From positions 1,822,001 to 1,886,000 of the forward strand of contig NC_064039.1 of NCBI RefSeq assembly GCF_932526225.1: DNA of 64,000 nt. The letters are read 5' to 3'. Each line of letters begins with the position of its first letter. The first letter of the stretch is position 1. Below the pieces are notes generated by a model. The model worked only from the letters and a program-made list of their open reading frames with translations, did not search any database and was not told where the DNA came from. Shown piece by piece: positions 29,971-42,688 of this stretch. This DNA is from Nematostella vectensis. Taxonomy: Eukaryota > Cnidaria > Anthozoa > Actiniaria > Edwardsiidae. Position numbers and translations under genes: made by a program.

Positions 29971-30827
29971 GACGGATCTTGCTTTTCGCTAAAGGGGGGG
30001 TTTGGTTCAGTGACAAAGGGGATGGGGGTATTTTTTTGTTACACATGGCTATCTGGTAGCCCAAAGGGGTGTTAAACCCCTTAAACCCTTCCCCTAGATC
30101 CGCTACTGCACACCAATGGGCTATTACTCTTCACACCAAACACCAAATGGGCCATCATTCTTCACACCACACACAAATGGGCTATAACCCTTCTTACCAC
30201 ACACCAATGGACCATCACTCTTCACACCACACAACCCAAACTATTTGTATAACCGTCATTCAACCTGGATGCATTTTTAACTGTCTTTATTGTTTATTTT
30301 CCCTTTCTACACATCGCGTATTCCACTATTATCTAAGTCCACGCATGCACCATCTAAATCCATGCGTACATAACTGTGTCCCTTTATTGTCGACTTGAGA
30401 AGCCTGGCGCCATCTCTACGCTCTGCAAAATAACAAGACTGTCCTTTTAAATTCTTTCTTGTTCAAATGTCGATTGTTTTAAATCTCAGCTGAAAACGCA
30501 CCTTTTTAAAATGGTATATCAGGGGCGTAGACAGAGGGGTGGCCCAGTTTTGTATTGTAAAGCGCTCATAACAGCGATGTATGAGTGCTGTTGGTAATGT
30601 TTCGAACCAAACGACACTCTGAATTAACGATCTCCGACTTTCTTCTCCCTTTATTCGAATCAGCTCTCTATCTCTCCACAATCTGTCTTACAATCCCTCA
30701 CGAGTTCACCCCGTGCCTGGTACAATGATACCCGATCCTATTACTAATTACATATTGCATAATTGGTGATCATAAACTAATAATTTTAACAACTTCCGGT
30801 ACACAGAAACGGAACTTCCGGAACACA

Positions 30828-30853
30828 CTCCCCCCCCCCCCCCCCCCCCCCCT
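30828..30853 (+). repeat. Poly-C tract
   Basis: An uninterrupted C run of about 22 bases next to the 3' end of the BEL remnant; likely a length-variable site. Similar C runs occur at 35639-35653 and 42091-42106. Confidence 0.9.
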
Positions 30854-30879
30854 TGAGTCTTAGGAGTCAAGCAAAGCCC

Positions 30880-33095
30880 CGATCGCGATTCTATTTTGCG
30901 CGTGAAATGCTGCGGCTCGAGTGGACCTGGCTCTGGTATGCACGCTCCTGTCCGCGCACTCACTGTCCGCGCATTCACTGTCGAGTCCGCGCACCTAACT
31001 TCTATGGGGTAGAGTCTCTTGACTGGTCTGTCCAGGCGAGATGGCTTGCCCTTCTTGACAAGTCTAACTTGCGCTCCTCTCACTACGTCATCTCTGCCCT
31101 TGATCAACTTCTCTACTACCGCCATCTTTCGCATTGTCTGACACTATCAGCGTTGGAGCTCCCTTCCTGGCTGCAAACCTTCTAAGGCATCTCCTGAAAG
31201 TACAAGCCTCTAAATCTACCACTAAATCGAGATATAATGCCCGTGTCACGCAACACGAGAAAAGTGCAACATGCGCCTTCTGCATCATACATGTACTACT
31301 CTTGTAATAGAGAGGACCTGTAAAGTCTACTCCTACTTTGGAGAATGGCTCTGCCTGCGTGACTCTAAAGCCTGGTAAATCCGCCACGGGAGGCGTTGCG
31401 TATGCCCTGCCTTCTAGCTTCTTACACGTGACACACCTATGCACTATCTTTTTCACAACTTGTCTACCTTTCGGAACCCAGAACCTTGTCCGCAACTGCG
31501 CTAAGGTGCCGCTAACACCACTGTGGTGTAACTTACTATGGCAGTCTAGTATAACCAGCTCTGTCAGCCTGTGATCTCTAGGTAATATTATGGCAGTCTA
31601 GTATAACCAGCTCTGTCAGCCTGTGATCTCTCGGTAATATTATGGGCATTCTAGTATAACCAGCTCTGTCAGCCTGTGATCTCTCGGTAATATTATGGGC
31701 ATTCTAGCGTCTGTCGCAAGCTCGGAATTACCCAGTCTCCCTCTGCACCTAAGTATGCCTTCTACTAAATCTAGCTGCTTGGTCAGCTGATTAAACGTCG
31801 CTTGTTGCGTCAAGTCTACTTGCGCTGATTTTATCCACTCTAGCTCTGCATTCGTCATCTCCTCTCTAGATAACCTGCCTGTCATCCTGTCTTCTACTTT
31901 CTCTGCCCTAACATTGTGCACGAATCTCCGAACATACGCTGTTACCTTGAACAACTTGCTACAATTACTGAAATTGTTAGGGTTGATTACACTAGATATG
32001 TCACTCTTCGGTACTCTGGTGTTGACTACCATACTTACAGTGCCCTTCTCCTCTTCCGCCCCAGCTGGCGTTCTCTCTATATGTAATGCTGGCCATCCCT
32101 GTTCGGGACCAGTCAGCCAGTGTGGGCCATTCCACCACAGTGCACTACTCTTGAGGTTAGACTTGGACTTCACGTATAACTCATACGCCTCTTCCGGGGT
32201 GTTACTCCCTGTCACCAAGTCATCTACATAAAAACTGTTGACTAACATCTCTACAAACTCAGGATCTATCTCTTTAAACTTCACGAGGTGGTGCCTCAAG
32301 GTTCCATTCAATAAAAATGGCGAGGCGTTCAGACCAAACACCACTCTACAAAACCGGTATACCTTGATTACGGAATCCTCCATTCTCGGGTCCTCTGGGA
32401 ATAAGAATCGTAAACAATCTCGGTCTCCAGGGTCGACTTCGATATTCAAGAAAGCCTTCTAGATATCTGCTATGAGGGCTACCCTGTGGAGACGGAATCT
32501 CAGCAACACATTAAATAGGAGGGGGTTGAGAGACGGTCCAACGTGTAAACAGTCGTTGAGCGACACGCCTTTTTTACCTGTCTTCGCCGACGCATCATAG
32601 ATCACTCTTACCGGTGTACTAGTAGCAACATTCCTACGCACTACCGCTCTATGTGGTAAGTAATGGATCTTGTTACCATCTTCTAACGCATGAACCGGCT
32701 CTATCACTCCCGACTCTAACTGACCCTTGATTACTGCCTCGTACTGGTCTGGCACTTCTGGCTCTTGCCTAAGCTTTCTCATTGTGCCATGAAGGCGTCC
32801 TAGGCTGTTTTCGTAATTAGTAGGTAACGATCTGTGGTTGACCTTCCACGGTAACTTAACCGAATACCTCTCTCCATTGAAACAAATGTTATCCAGAAAT
32901 TCTTCCTGTACTCCCTGTGTCTCTCTAATACCTAGGGTCTCTAAATCCCACAGTCTCGCTATCTCACTCTCCAAACTCTCTGATTGCTCTGCTGACCGGT
33001 CTTGGACTAACAAATTAGCCTGTACTATCTGTACATTCTCTACACATTCACTATCTACTGTCATAGGGCCTGACAATACTAACTCTGTCTCTATG
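30880..33095 (-). mobile_element. Damaged BEL/Pao-type LTR retrotransposon
   Basis: Minus-strand pieces of a BEL/Pao pol gene. A segment at 33076-32462 covers the RT N-terminal region and ends at an in-frame stop (32461-32459). A second at about 32458-31640 has the RT palm with YVDD, then jumps to the linker before integrase (LWWNGPHWLTGPE), so the RT C-terminus and RNase H are missing. At 31495-31140 there is an integrase H2C2-like zinc region and the beginning of the core (GVDFTGPLYY). At 31134-30950 the C-terminal integrase-associated domain (RPVKRLYPIEV) follows, with most of the catalytic core deleted. Gag, protease and clear LTRs are not seen. It cannot be autonomous. Confidence 0.85.
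31540..31705 (-). repeat. 52/53-bp triplication inside the BEL remnant
   Basis: A segment around CTAGTATAACCAGCTCTGTC, AGCCTGTGATCTCT is present three times (starts near 31540, 31592, 31645). The spacing of 52 then 53 bp changes the reading frame, so this later tandem duplication helps break the integrase region. Confidence 0.85.
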
Positions 33096-34009
33096 GCAAC
33101 ATATCAACTTAGCACCCTCCATAATGCACCCACAGGCGCAAGGTGCAGTGATAGACACTGGTGTTAACTTGAAATCAAGTGAAGTGAGCATAGCGTATGT
33201 ATGATAAGCCTTTATGGTGTGCCAAGAATATGCGATGCGCATATCCACTGTACAGCCCAGTGATACAGATTTGCTGCGCTGCATGTAATGCGGGTTCGAT
33301 CTAAGTAATCATTTACTTATCTCCTTCCATTATGCATTTTATGGGCGGCCGAGCCGAAGTGATATATGAATGTACCACGAGATGAAGAAGGTGACGTACA
33401 CGTGATGTGCAGTTAATGCACACGTGATGTGCACATGACTGGGCATTTGATATAAAATTGTATAGGTGATCAAGATGTGATATTTACTTACTTGTCTCCT
33501 CCCACAATACATCCCCTAGGGGTGAGACATTTGCAGGTTTCCGAGACTACGAAAAAAAAGTAAGTCTTTGTGTAAATAAACATGTGTATTGCTGTGTAGG
33601 TTTTGTGTCATAGAACATTGTACCTTTGTCGTGAGGAAATCCGAAATTGTGTCCCATTTCGTGAGCCATCGCTACATAAGGACCGTTTACGTTTGTCAAC
33701 CACTAAAAAAATAAAGAAATGTTAGCAATTATTTTCTGAATATATTTTATTGCTGTATCGTAAAGGTGTGAAAAAGTGCGTAATAGCTATTTTTAATAAC
33801 CAAGATCTGGACAAGATGTCCGATGGATTCTAAAAATTATAAAATAACTTCGAGACACTTGTCCTATTAATTGCTGCTGATCTCGGCCCGCACATCCCAT
33901 TTCCGCAAGCCATGCCAACCACTCCGTTCAACCAGCCTTTATGACTAATAATATAAAGAATGTCTGGGTCAGACTGGGTCAAAAAAATTAATTTCTGAGG
34001 TTGAGGCGT

Positions 34010-34590
34010 TATTCGCGCCCTTATCTCGGCACACTCTCGTAATGACCTCGGCACACTGTCTTAACGACCTCGGCACACCGTAACGACCTCGGCACACTGT
34101 CTTAACGACCTCGGCACACCGTCTTAACGACCTCCTCACACCGTCTTAACGACCTCGGCACACCCTCGAAATGACCTCGGCACACCCTCGTAATGACCTC
34201 GGCACAATCTTGTAATGACCTCGGCACACTCTCTTAATGACCTCGGCACACTCTCTTAATTACCCCTGCAAACCCTCTTAATGACCTCGGCACACTCTCT
34301 TAATTACCCCTGCAAACCCTCTTAATGACCTCGGCACACTCTCTTAATTACCCCTGCAAACCCTCTTAATGACCTCGGCACACTCTCTTAATTACCCCTG
34401 CAAACCCTCTTAATGACCTCGGCACACTCTCTTAATTACCCCTGCAAACCCTCTTAATGACCTCGGCACACCCTCGTAATGACCTCGGCACACTCTCTTA
34501 ATTACCCCTGCAAACCCTCTTAATGACCTCGGCACACCCTCGTAATGACCTCGGTACACTCTCGTAATGACCTCAGCACACTCTGGATAC
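34010..34590 (-). repeat. 22/44-bp minisatellite in the ADAM pseudogene
   Basis: Repeats of GACCTCGGCACACTCTCTTA and the variant TTACCCCTGCAAACCCTC. In the middle the two forms alternate as a composite unit of about 44 bp. It lies in the intron upstream of the SHKGW exon. Confidence 0.9.
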
Positions 34591-34699
34591 GCCATGGACA
34601 TATGCCTTGGGCTGGTGAGCAAGGCCTGGAACAACTTAATAAACTAGTCTGATGAAGTGGTCGTTGCCAACAAATGGCTAGCCGACCTGATGGGAAAAC

Positions 34700-35300
34700 C
34701 TGAGGGAATAAGCGTTGTCTTGGAGATTGCTACATGAGCTGACTTGAGAAAGTGAGCCTTGTCATGGAGATTGCTAAATAAGCTGACCTGAGAGAGTGAG
34801 CGTTGTCATGGAGATTGCTTAATAAGCTGACCTGAGAGAGTGAGCGTTGTCATGGAGATTGCTAAATAAGCTGATCTGAGAGAGTGAGCGTTGTCATGGA
34901 GATTGCTTAATAAGCTGACCTGAGAAAGTGAGCGTTGTCATGGAGATTGCTAAATAAGCTGACCTGAGAAAGTGAGCGTTGTCATGGAGATTGCTAAATA
35001 AGCTGATCTGAGAAAGTGAGCGTTGTCATGGAGATTGCTAAATAAGCTGACCTGAGAAAGTGAGCGTTGTCATGGAGATTGCTAAATAAGCTGACCTGAG
35101 AAAGTGAGCGTTGTCATGGAGATTGCTAAGTAAGCTGATCTGAGAAAGTGAGCGTTGTCATGGAGATTGCTAAATAAGCTGATCTGAGAAAGTGAGCGTT
35201 GTCATGGAGATTGCTAAATAAGCTGACCTGAGAAAGTGAGCGTTGTCATGGAGATTGCTAAATAAGCTGATCTGAGAAAGTGAGCGTTGTCATGGGGGAT
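34700..35300 (-). repeat. 44-bp minisatellite copied from an exon end and its 5' splice site, about 13 copies
   Basis: On the minus strand each 44-bp unit reads CATGACAACGCTCACTTTCT then CAG(G/A)TCAGC and an AT-rich tail. The first part is the 3' end of the exon encoding HDNAHFLR in the ADAM copy (exon end 35272). The copy at the exon itself has AT at the donor, while several later copies retain GT. Confidence 0.93.
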
Positions 35301-36549
35301 ATAGGGACTGACGTGTTTCTCCAGGTATTCCCTGAACTTGCCGAGCTCCTGCCCAGCATCTGACTGTCGCTCCCATCGGTCGCGGCCGTCGGTCCATATC
35401 TCAATGTGCTTCATGACTATGCGGATATTGATGCGCTGGTATATCTGGAAGACCACAAGTATGCAAAAAAAACAAATTGAAATTTTACGTGTACAAATGA
35501 CAAACACCTATTAAGCGACAGCAGCAGACAACACTGTTATCTGATATGAGCAATTGCAGCATAAATGGCGGCACGTTTAGTATTTATACTATTATTCTGT
35601 TGTTTGTGACGATTATACTTGTGGGGCAAGTGCTCTATCCCCCCCCCCCCCCCTAAGGTCAGCCACGCCCTTGTGACACTCTTTAATACGAAGTTGCTGA
35701 GAGTTTAAATCCCAATATCACAATGAAGTGCAATGCTATGATCTTGTCTGTAGTGGTTTTACGGGTGTAAGAACTGATTGGCTCGATTCTGATTGCGCCA
35801 GGAAAACCTGCTCTTACCGCGTCCACGGCGTTGCATAAAGCGATGACTTTGTCTGTAGTTATTTTAATAACCTGAAGAAGGCAGGTATTGGCCTGCCGAA
35901 ATATCGTTCTAAAAAACATAAATCTGCGTTGTTGTCGACTTTTTCTTTTAAAGGTTTTATTAATTAATCAACTGTCGACGCAGACCACAAGGTCCGACGC
36001 ACACCAGCAGATAGAGGCTGCCCGGTGGTTTCTTCCTACGTTTTTATTTTAATGTAATTGTACTTCTGGTACTAAAAGAGAAATTTATCAAAAAGCTATC
36101 AGACATGTAAGGCAATTCTATGACTGAAGGTGAGATGCTTAGATAATTGATTGATTTACTTACAACAACGCTATCGACGACGAGCAAGACCTCATTACAC
36201 CGCGTTAAAAATCATCGGATATTGTTACGCAATCGACCGGAAGTAAACTGTGACAATGCGGCTTTAATCTGATATTATCAAGTCGTGAGATACAATAATC
36301 AAGGTTCAACACAGCAGTTCTAAAGTTATAGTATCTGATATATATCAGTAATTAGATGGACTTTCTATGTGTAAATCTTGTGATATTATCAAGTCATGAT
36401 AATCTAGGTTCAACATGGCAGTTCTAAGGGTATAAGATCTGAAAATATCAGAAATTAGATTTGTGAGCTTTGTTATAATATCGACTTAATATCTGATACT
36501 AAAACCCTGTGAAGAAATATCTGATTTATATCCGATTTTAGATAAATGT

Positions 36550-36931
36550 GGACTTTAAAAGCACACTAGCATACACACATTGGCACCAGTCGGATAGTTT
36601 GGCTATCCGACGGAGTTTTAGACTAGCCAAGGTCGCATGCGTGATCCGCACAATTGGCATCACGCTAGCCCGGTCGCATCTCTAGATCCCACATGGATCT
36701 AAGCTGTGGTTTAAAACACTTCGTTCGAGTCGAAATCGCCCTGCAGTTTTTTTGCCGATGAAGTTTAACTGAGGCAAACCGGCTATGCCATGATGACGAG
36801 TCCTAATAAGGACGATCCAACAGCTGTCCATGGTTGCCGAACTGTGCTAGCGATTGTGCCACCGAGTGTGCTAGCGTCCCGTCTTGGCCCGACTGGTGCC
36901 AATGTGTGTATGTTAGTGTGCTTCTAAAGTT
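36550..36931. mobile_element. MITE with ~43-bp inverted ends
   Basis: Left end GGACTTTAAAAGCACACTAG then CATACACACATTGGCACCAG; right end is its near-perfect inverse (GACTGGTGCCAATGTGTGTA ... TCTAAAGTTCC). It is about 380 bp with no coding capacity and sits in the ADAM pseudogene. Confidence 0.85.
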
Positions 36932-38626
36932 CCGATTTTAGATGAGTGATAAATATCGTATAAATATTAAAGAGCCAGAAAAGTTCGATATCGCGCCTTT
37001 ATGATGAAAGGGGGTGATATTGGTGAGACTTATAATTATAATGTACGACATTACTTACTTGAGACCACTGCAAGTGTCAAAAACCGCCATCGAGTCGGTT
37101 ACACCTCGAATGGTGCCCTGGTAACGACAATGATCCGGGAGACCTGGGAACGAAAATCAAACGAAAAATTGTGACTCGCAGCGAAAGGGGGAATGGAAAT
37201 TAAAGCAAACACTGGAGATCTGAGAATAAGCGCTTTGGATACTTAAGAGAAAATATAAAAATTTACTAATTATTCCTATTATTATTAGACTGGGTGTTTG
37301 GGGGGGGGTCGAGGGAAATTTGGCACTCAATACCTTTTTCAAACCAAAATATGCCAAAATAAACGAGAGATTTAGGTTAGCCTTCGCGCTCACAAGTTCA
37401 CCACTATTTTTTAAAAAAGGCTTATAAAGCTTCGTTAGTTGGGTACAAACACAAGTAAAGGTTTACAGGTTTGTGCAAAAAAAATATGTTTTCTTTTAAC
37501 TTACTTGTTCCTCTTGGTGTCCAGAATCATGTCTTTTTTAAATGCCCTGAGGAAGGAGATTGCTTCGTGTCCGTTCTATGTCGACCGCAAAAAGGATCAT
37601 CGGTACAACGATGTTGTATTTTGTTTCGTACGCTAACAGGCTAATATGAACTTGTATATAATAGCTGATTCAGAAGGGATCACTTTCATATTTTGTACGT
37701 AACATGTATATGATAGTATAGCTAATTCAGAATGGATCACCGGTACCTACCTCAGTAGCCGTGGAGAGGTCTCTTCTATCACGACGCGCGTGAAGCCTTT
37801 CAGGATAGATTACCTCTGAACTCGACCTAGCGGCTCGTGCAGAGAATAAACAGCGCAAACCAACCAGCGATACTAGAAGCCGAGAAATGAGGGTACAACG
37901 AACCCAAGAAAATTTAAATACCACAACATCAGGTCCCTTAGGAATACTTTTAAACATTAAAAATACGACAAAGGAAACGCAAAAGTTTTGGATTTAAAGT
38001 TGAATTGGCTTTTTTTTTTACAAAGGAACAAAAGTTATTTAGATTAAAGTAAACTAAGTTAGAGAAACAATCATGAAGGAACAATAGATTGCGTTGATGG
38101 ATTTCTAGGCATTATAACCTAAAATGAGAAATGTCGGAAAAACTAAGATTTTAGGTTAAATTCTTTGGCATGATATCCGATATTGACCGCGTAAGATGGT
38201 ACACATTAACACTTGGCCATGACATGACTCCGAAAAAGCCTTAATTTTATCAAGTCTATCTTTTGGCTGTTTTCGGTACAACAAAGCCAGCCCCCATTCT
38301 CAAACACTTATTTACCGCCATTGCGCAATTGTGCCATAAAGTTGAAGGAGAAAAAAAATATGAATTTCAAATTTTCCAATAAAAAAGCAGGAACCAACCA
38401 ACCAACCTTCGCTTGCTCCGACTTTCGTCACAATGCAAGCCCCAAAAAAAAAGTTATTATATATTGCTGTCTCGCCTTTATCGGCTTATTTTTACACGTT
38501 ATAACAAAGAGTTATAAATACATTTCTTTATTTGAATTGGCCTTAAAAGCTTGATACCCACTGTTTACCAACAAAAAGAAAATACAGAAAGGCCGCATTC
38601 ATCACCTAGACTACTTGCATTGGAAG

Positions 38627-38941
38627 CCTTTTTTTTAGGAACGTCTAATTTTTTACTTAAGGCTGAGCCGTTCTTACGTTTGGAGCAATTTAAGGCTGTA
38701 GTTCTTAACGATTTTCTTGAATTTTAGTGTATATGAAAATATAATACCCAATAAATTATAAGGCAAGAATTACAGAAATGATCCATGTTGTTATTATGAA
38801 CAAACCTTAATTCTGCATTTAAGAACGCTTCAGACTAAAAAGGCAAAAATTTTCTGCTATCTGAGCCTTGACATTTTCATTATTTGGTGAAATTTCAGGC
38901 TGGACGTTCTTATAAAAATGTTATTATAAAAAAAAGAGTGT
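38627..38941. mobile_element. Copy of a dispersed AT-rich MITE family
   Basis: Starts near TTTTTTTTAGGAACGTCTAA and ends near GGACGTTCTTATAAAAATG followed by an AAAGAGTGT-type end, the same ends and interior order (GAGCCGTTCTTA, CTGAGCCTTGACA, TTTGGTGAAATTTCAGGCTG) as the copies at 42403-42688 and, degenerate, 6330-6514. More decayed pieces occur near 39535-39690 and 41865-41990. Confidence 0.6.
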
Positions 38942-40228
38942 ATTAAATAACGTCTGTAAAGATTTAGAGCATTATTGTAACCGTCCTAGTACATTCTTGC
39001 AATATTACCTCGACTTAGTGATAATCCTAACAGCACATATATTCCATTTACTTAGTAATGATTCTACCAACCTACAGGGCGGTGGCGGGGGGTGCGTGGA
39101 AGGGGATCGGCTCTCTCCCTAATATTTTCTAAATGTTTCTGTATCGCCCCCTTTCAATATTTAGAGAACTGGTACAGCCCTGACCTATTATATTTTTTTG
39201 GGATATTACTTCATAATATACTCCTACCGTCCTATTATGATTCTTGCAACATATTACATTTGCTTGGGATATTTAATTATAATCGTGCCTTCCCAGTATC
39301 TTTATAATATACTCCTACCGTTCTATCATGACATATTATATCGACTTGGATATTATTATATGATACCTGAATGAGGTATTAAAAAATAACATAAATATGA
39401 ATAAAAATGATATTTAAGGTTGCTACTAAACTGGTATTAAAACCTTTGCCCTGGTGCTACACGAAAATTTCACCGCTCTCAGCCAATCAGAATCGAGAAA
39501 TTTTTTCATGTATATTATTATGAAGGTAATTTTATTCTGTGTTTTAGAGCGCATCCACGATTTTCACGTACTGCTATCTGAGCCTCTGCCTGTTTTGAAA
39601 ATGTTTTATAAGATGAGTAGTAGATCGTAAGCTGAAGATTGTTATATAAGTGGTTCTTCTTCAAGAAAGAGTGCATCCCCGACTCGTAATATAACTGTAG
39701 TCTTGAAGAAGAAAAAAAATCATTCCTTATATTTAATGAAACTAAGTAACAAGATACTTGGGACTTACTAACCCCACCCCAACCCCCAACCCCTTTGGCC
39801 AATTGAGCTTATTTTTCTATTTTATTTCTCTATCTGGGCTTCGCAAATGTCGTGAACTTCAATTGAGCTGAGATCGAAAGCAAGCAAGGTAAAGGTAATT
39901 CATATTACATTTCGACTTATTTTTGTGGTCTTTCCACCCGTAAAGTACTCATCAAAAGAGCTCTTTGAAGTGATTCATTGGGCGGCATCACATGGCAAGG
40001 CGCGCAGTGTATTAGACCGGCGTGCAATAGCGTGCCCTAATTGTCATGAACCTTGGCGTCGAAAAACCCTAGTTTTCCTTCAATATCTGACAAAATGAAT
40101 AGGACATCCGTGCTGAAGATGAGGATGTCTAGTACCTGTGTGCCGAATAATGTGGAGTTTCGGGAAAGTAGCAGATTACATACGTGCAACTAGCAATACC
40201 CGAGGCTCAACTGAAAATTTGACATGTA

Positions 40229-40290
40229 ACTTGTTTGTTTAATTACCTGTACAGATATATACATATGTACAGGTAATTAAACAAACAAGT
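40229..40290. repeat. Perfect 24-bp palindrome
   Basis: ACTTGTTTGTTTAATTACCT+GTAC, a 14-nt AT loop, then the exact inverse complement. The right arm with its flank recurs at about 42957-42992, suggesting the end of a mobile element. Confidence 0.85.
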
Positions 40291-42402
40291 TTTGAGTGTC
40301 TTTTGTTTTGTTCACTTTCGGCGCACCGATATATTTAACATGTTTGATAATATGATATAGTTTGATAATCTAGTATAGTTATTCAGTGCTTACGAGAAAA
40401 GCCAGAATTATTTGCTTTCAGAAAAGGTTTCGTTTCATTTAAATATTTTATTGACGTGAGCAGTCTTTTCTGATTTTCTTTGTTTGATATTTTTGTTTTG
40501 AATTTTCCACCCAGAAAGGTAACTTGATTGTATACCTTCGTCGTCTTTCTATTTCTTGTAGGTCATTTGCAAGACCTCATTAAAGTCCTAGTAGGATGAC
40601 AAATAGACATCACGGTCGTTGTTATAAATGCTCAAGCGCGACATCATACCTTCGCAGACATCAGAACAACGAGCTGCTCTAAATATATCGTATACATTCT
40701 GCCAATAAATACGAAAAGCCCAAATAGTCGTGTTCGTAAACCAGAAGAATGAATACAATTCACCAAAAACTGGAATTCGACTCTGCCAAATTTTCGTCTT
40801 TAATAAGACTTCTTCAGGGCAGACTCAAGTCAAGTCATTCTGCCGATATATCTCCAGAGTTACAGATCCCAGATCCTCCTCTGTTCCCCGAAAGCCATCC
40901 CTCAAGTTGCTCTTGTCTTCCGGGACAGCCTGCCGCGTAGAATACGCCACCATCCTGCCAAGCAATGTTTGACAAGATATCGAGCCTCGAAAGCGATAGC
41001 ATCGTCATCAGCCCCTAGTTTAGCAAAAGGCTTCTGATCATTTAGACCCAGCGCCGATTACCTATCTATTTAGCTCACTCCACATTACGCATGGTGAAGG
41101 CGTGTCTTTTGTGTCTGAGAACGTCGTGTTATCTAACCCGGTTGCCTTTAACTTATCGCTGTTTTCCGTTTTCCATTTTCGGGCACGCTTTAGCTTAGTT
41201 GAATTGAATTGAATCGATTATACCTATGCTGTGATGATAAAAAGCACCATTAATCTGGGGGCGACGGCATCACCAATTTAAACGTTACAAAGTTATCGGT
41301 AAGCACCCCAGCTTAGGAAAACTTCGCCATTCAGGTTATTTTATTTTAAGCCTCCAAAGACAAAGAAATATCCCTAGGATACTTCAAAAATTTATTCACA
41401 TTCCAATTAATCAATTTTTCATCTATCGTCTGAATTCTTTTTCAGCCGCTTCAAAACAATGTAGATGCATTTCAATCTGATTCAATCTGATTTTAGCGAT
41501 GAATATTCTCATTCCTTACATTTGCATGCACCTGCTCCTCCGGTCAAAATTACAAAAAAATCCGTTTTTTTACTCAAATCGTTTACGGCTTTAAAACAAA
41601 ACAATAAAGATGAATCGCTAGATCATATTATGTATATCGTGATTGAACTAAAAATAGAACTTTCACTTCCGGTCAAAATGACCGCCATTTTATGATACCA
41701 AAAAGACCTGGTTTTCACTCGAAATCAAGAATGGCTCTACATCACATATTTATTACCATGATAACAGCTATGCTTCCTGAAAATTTGGTGATTAAAACAG
41801 CAAGTAAACAATTCGACCTAAAATCTGCACATATCTGTCACTATTGAGTAGACATACACTTTCTTGTTTTAGAGCGTCTCTGAGATTTTACCAAATTTTA
41901 AGGCTGAGGTAGCAGAAAAATATTGTTTTGTTAGTGTGGTGCGTTCTTAAATGTAGACATCAAATCGTGTTCATAAAAACAACCCTAAATAAATGTTATT
42001 GCTATTGATTATTTGTGTAATTCGTTATCTTTTTAACTAGTGGTCATCTGTGAAGCATTGAAGTACAGTCAATGGTCTTTTTTTACACGAAACCCCCCCC
42101 CCCCCCAACCCTTGTCCAAAATGTAAAACAATATGAATTTCAGTAGTTCGTACTATCGGCGTATTAGTTTTTCTTGTTAGTTTTTATCGCTGGCCACTCT
42201 CGATGCCCCTTCTTTAGGCGTCGCCATAGCAACAGTCTTTGCCATCCTGGGTCGTCATTCAACTCTTGTATTAAGTCGGAAAAGGGGTCCTTTAGTCTTA
42301 CCCGACATTTATATTTTGCTGCTTTTACTTTTAGTTTGGATATAAACTTCACTTAAGCTTTCTGAATATTGTGTATTAGTAGGTCCCATTATATCTTACA
42401 TC

Positions 42403-42688
42403 ACACTCTTTTTTTAGAACGTCTAATTTTTCTTTGGGGCTTGGCCGTTCTTATTTTTGGAGCATTTTTAAAGCCAAAAATGTCATACATTTTAGTATAT
42501 AAAAATCTAATTATTTTAGTATATAAGAATGGAAAAGAATGGAAGAGAATAACACAAATTATTACAAGCACCACACTAACAAAACAATATTTGCTGCCAT
42601 CTGAGCCTCGACAAGTTTCTAGCTTGTTTTTAGAGTTTGGTGAATTCTCAGGCTGAACGTTTTATTAAGAAGGTTCTTATAAAAGTGT
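42403..42688. mobile_element. MITE with ACACTNTT...AGAAC ends
   Basis: A 286-bp element with short inverted ends: ACACTCTTTTTTTAGAAC at the left and GTTCTTATAAAAGTGT at the right. No coding capacity. Confidence 0.65.

Larger units (their letters stand above)
33492..37815 (-). pseudogene. Inverted partial copy of the ADAM metalloprotease gene
   Basis: Minus-strand exons match those of the + strand ADAM gene in order: 37815-37751 (SEVIYPERLHARRDRRDLS), 37575-37505 (NGHE to LDTKRNK), about 37143-37058 (YQGTIRG), a remnant near 36200-36165 (EVLLVVDSVV), about 35875-35812 (TTDKVIALCNAVDA, with a second damaged copy at 35790-35730), 35444-35272 (ELGKFREYLEKH), about 33965-33880 (SHKGWLNGVVGM), 33702-33624 (HEMGHNFGFPHD) and 33546-33492 (KCLTPRGCIVGG). 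It is judged broken: the signal-peptide exon is deleted, several prodomain exons cannot be found, the 37143 exon lacks one base relative to the parent, the exon ending at 35272 has AT instead of GT at its donor, the exon near 33880 has no good donor, and no disintegrin or later domain follows. Confidence 0.8.

Noticed and set aside
29168-30075. Three overlapping His/Thr/Ser-rich open frames
   Set aside because: All lie in the 30-bp minisatellite, whose unit lacks stops in every + frame.
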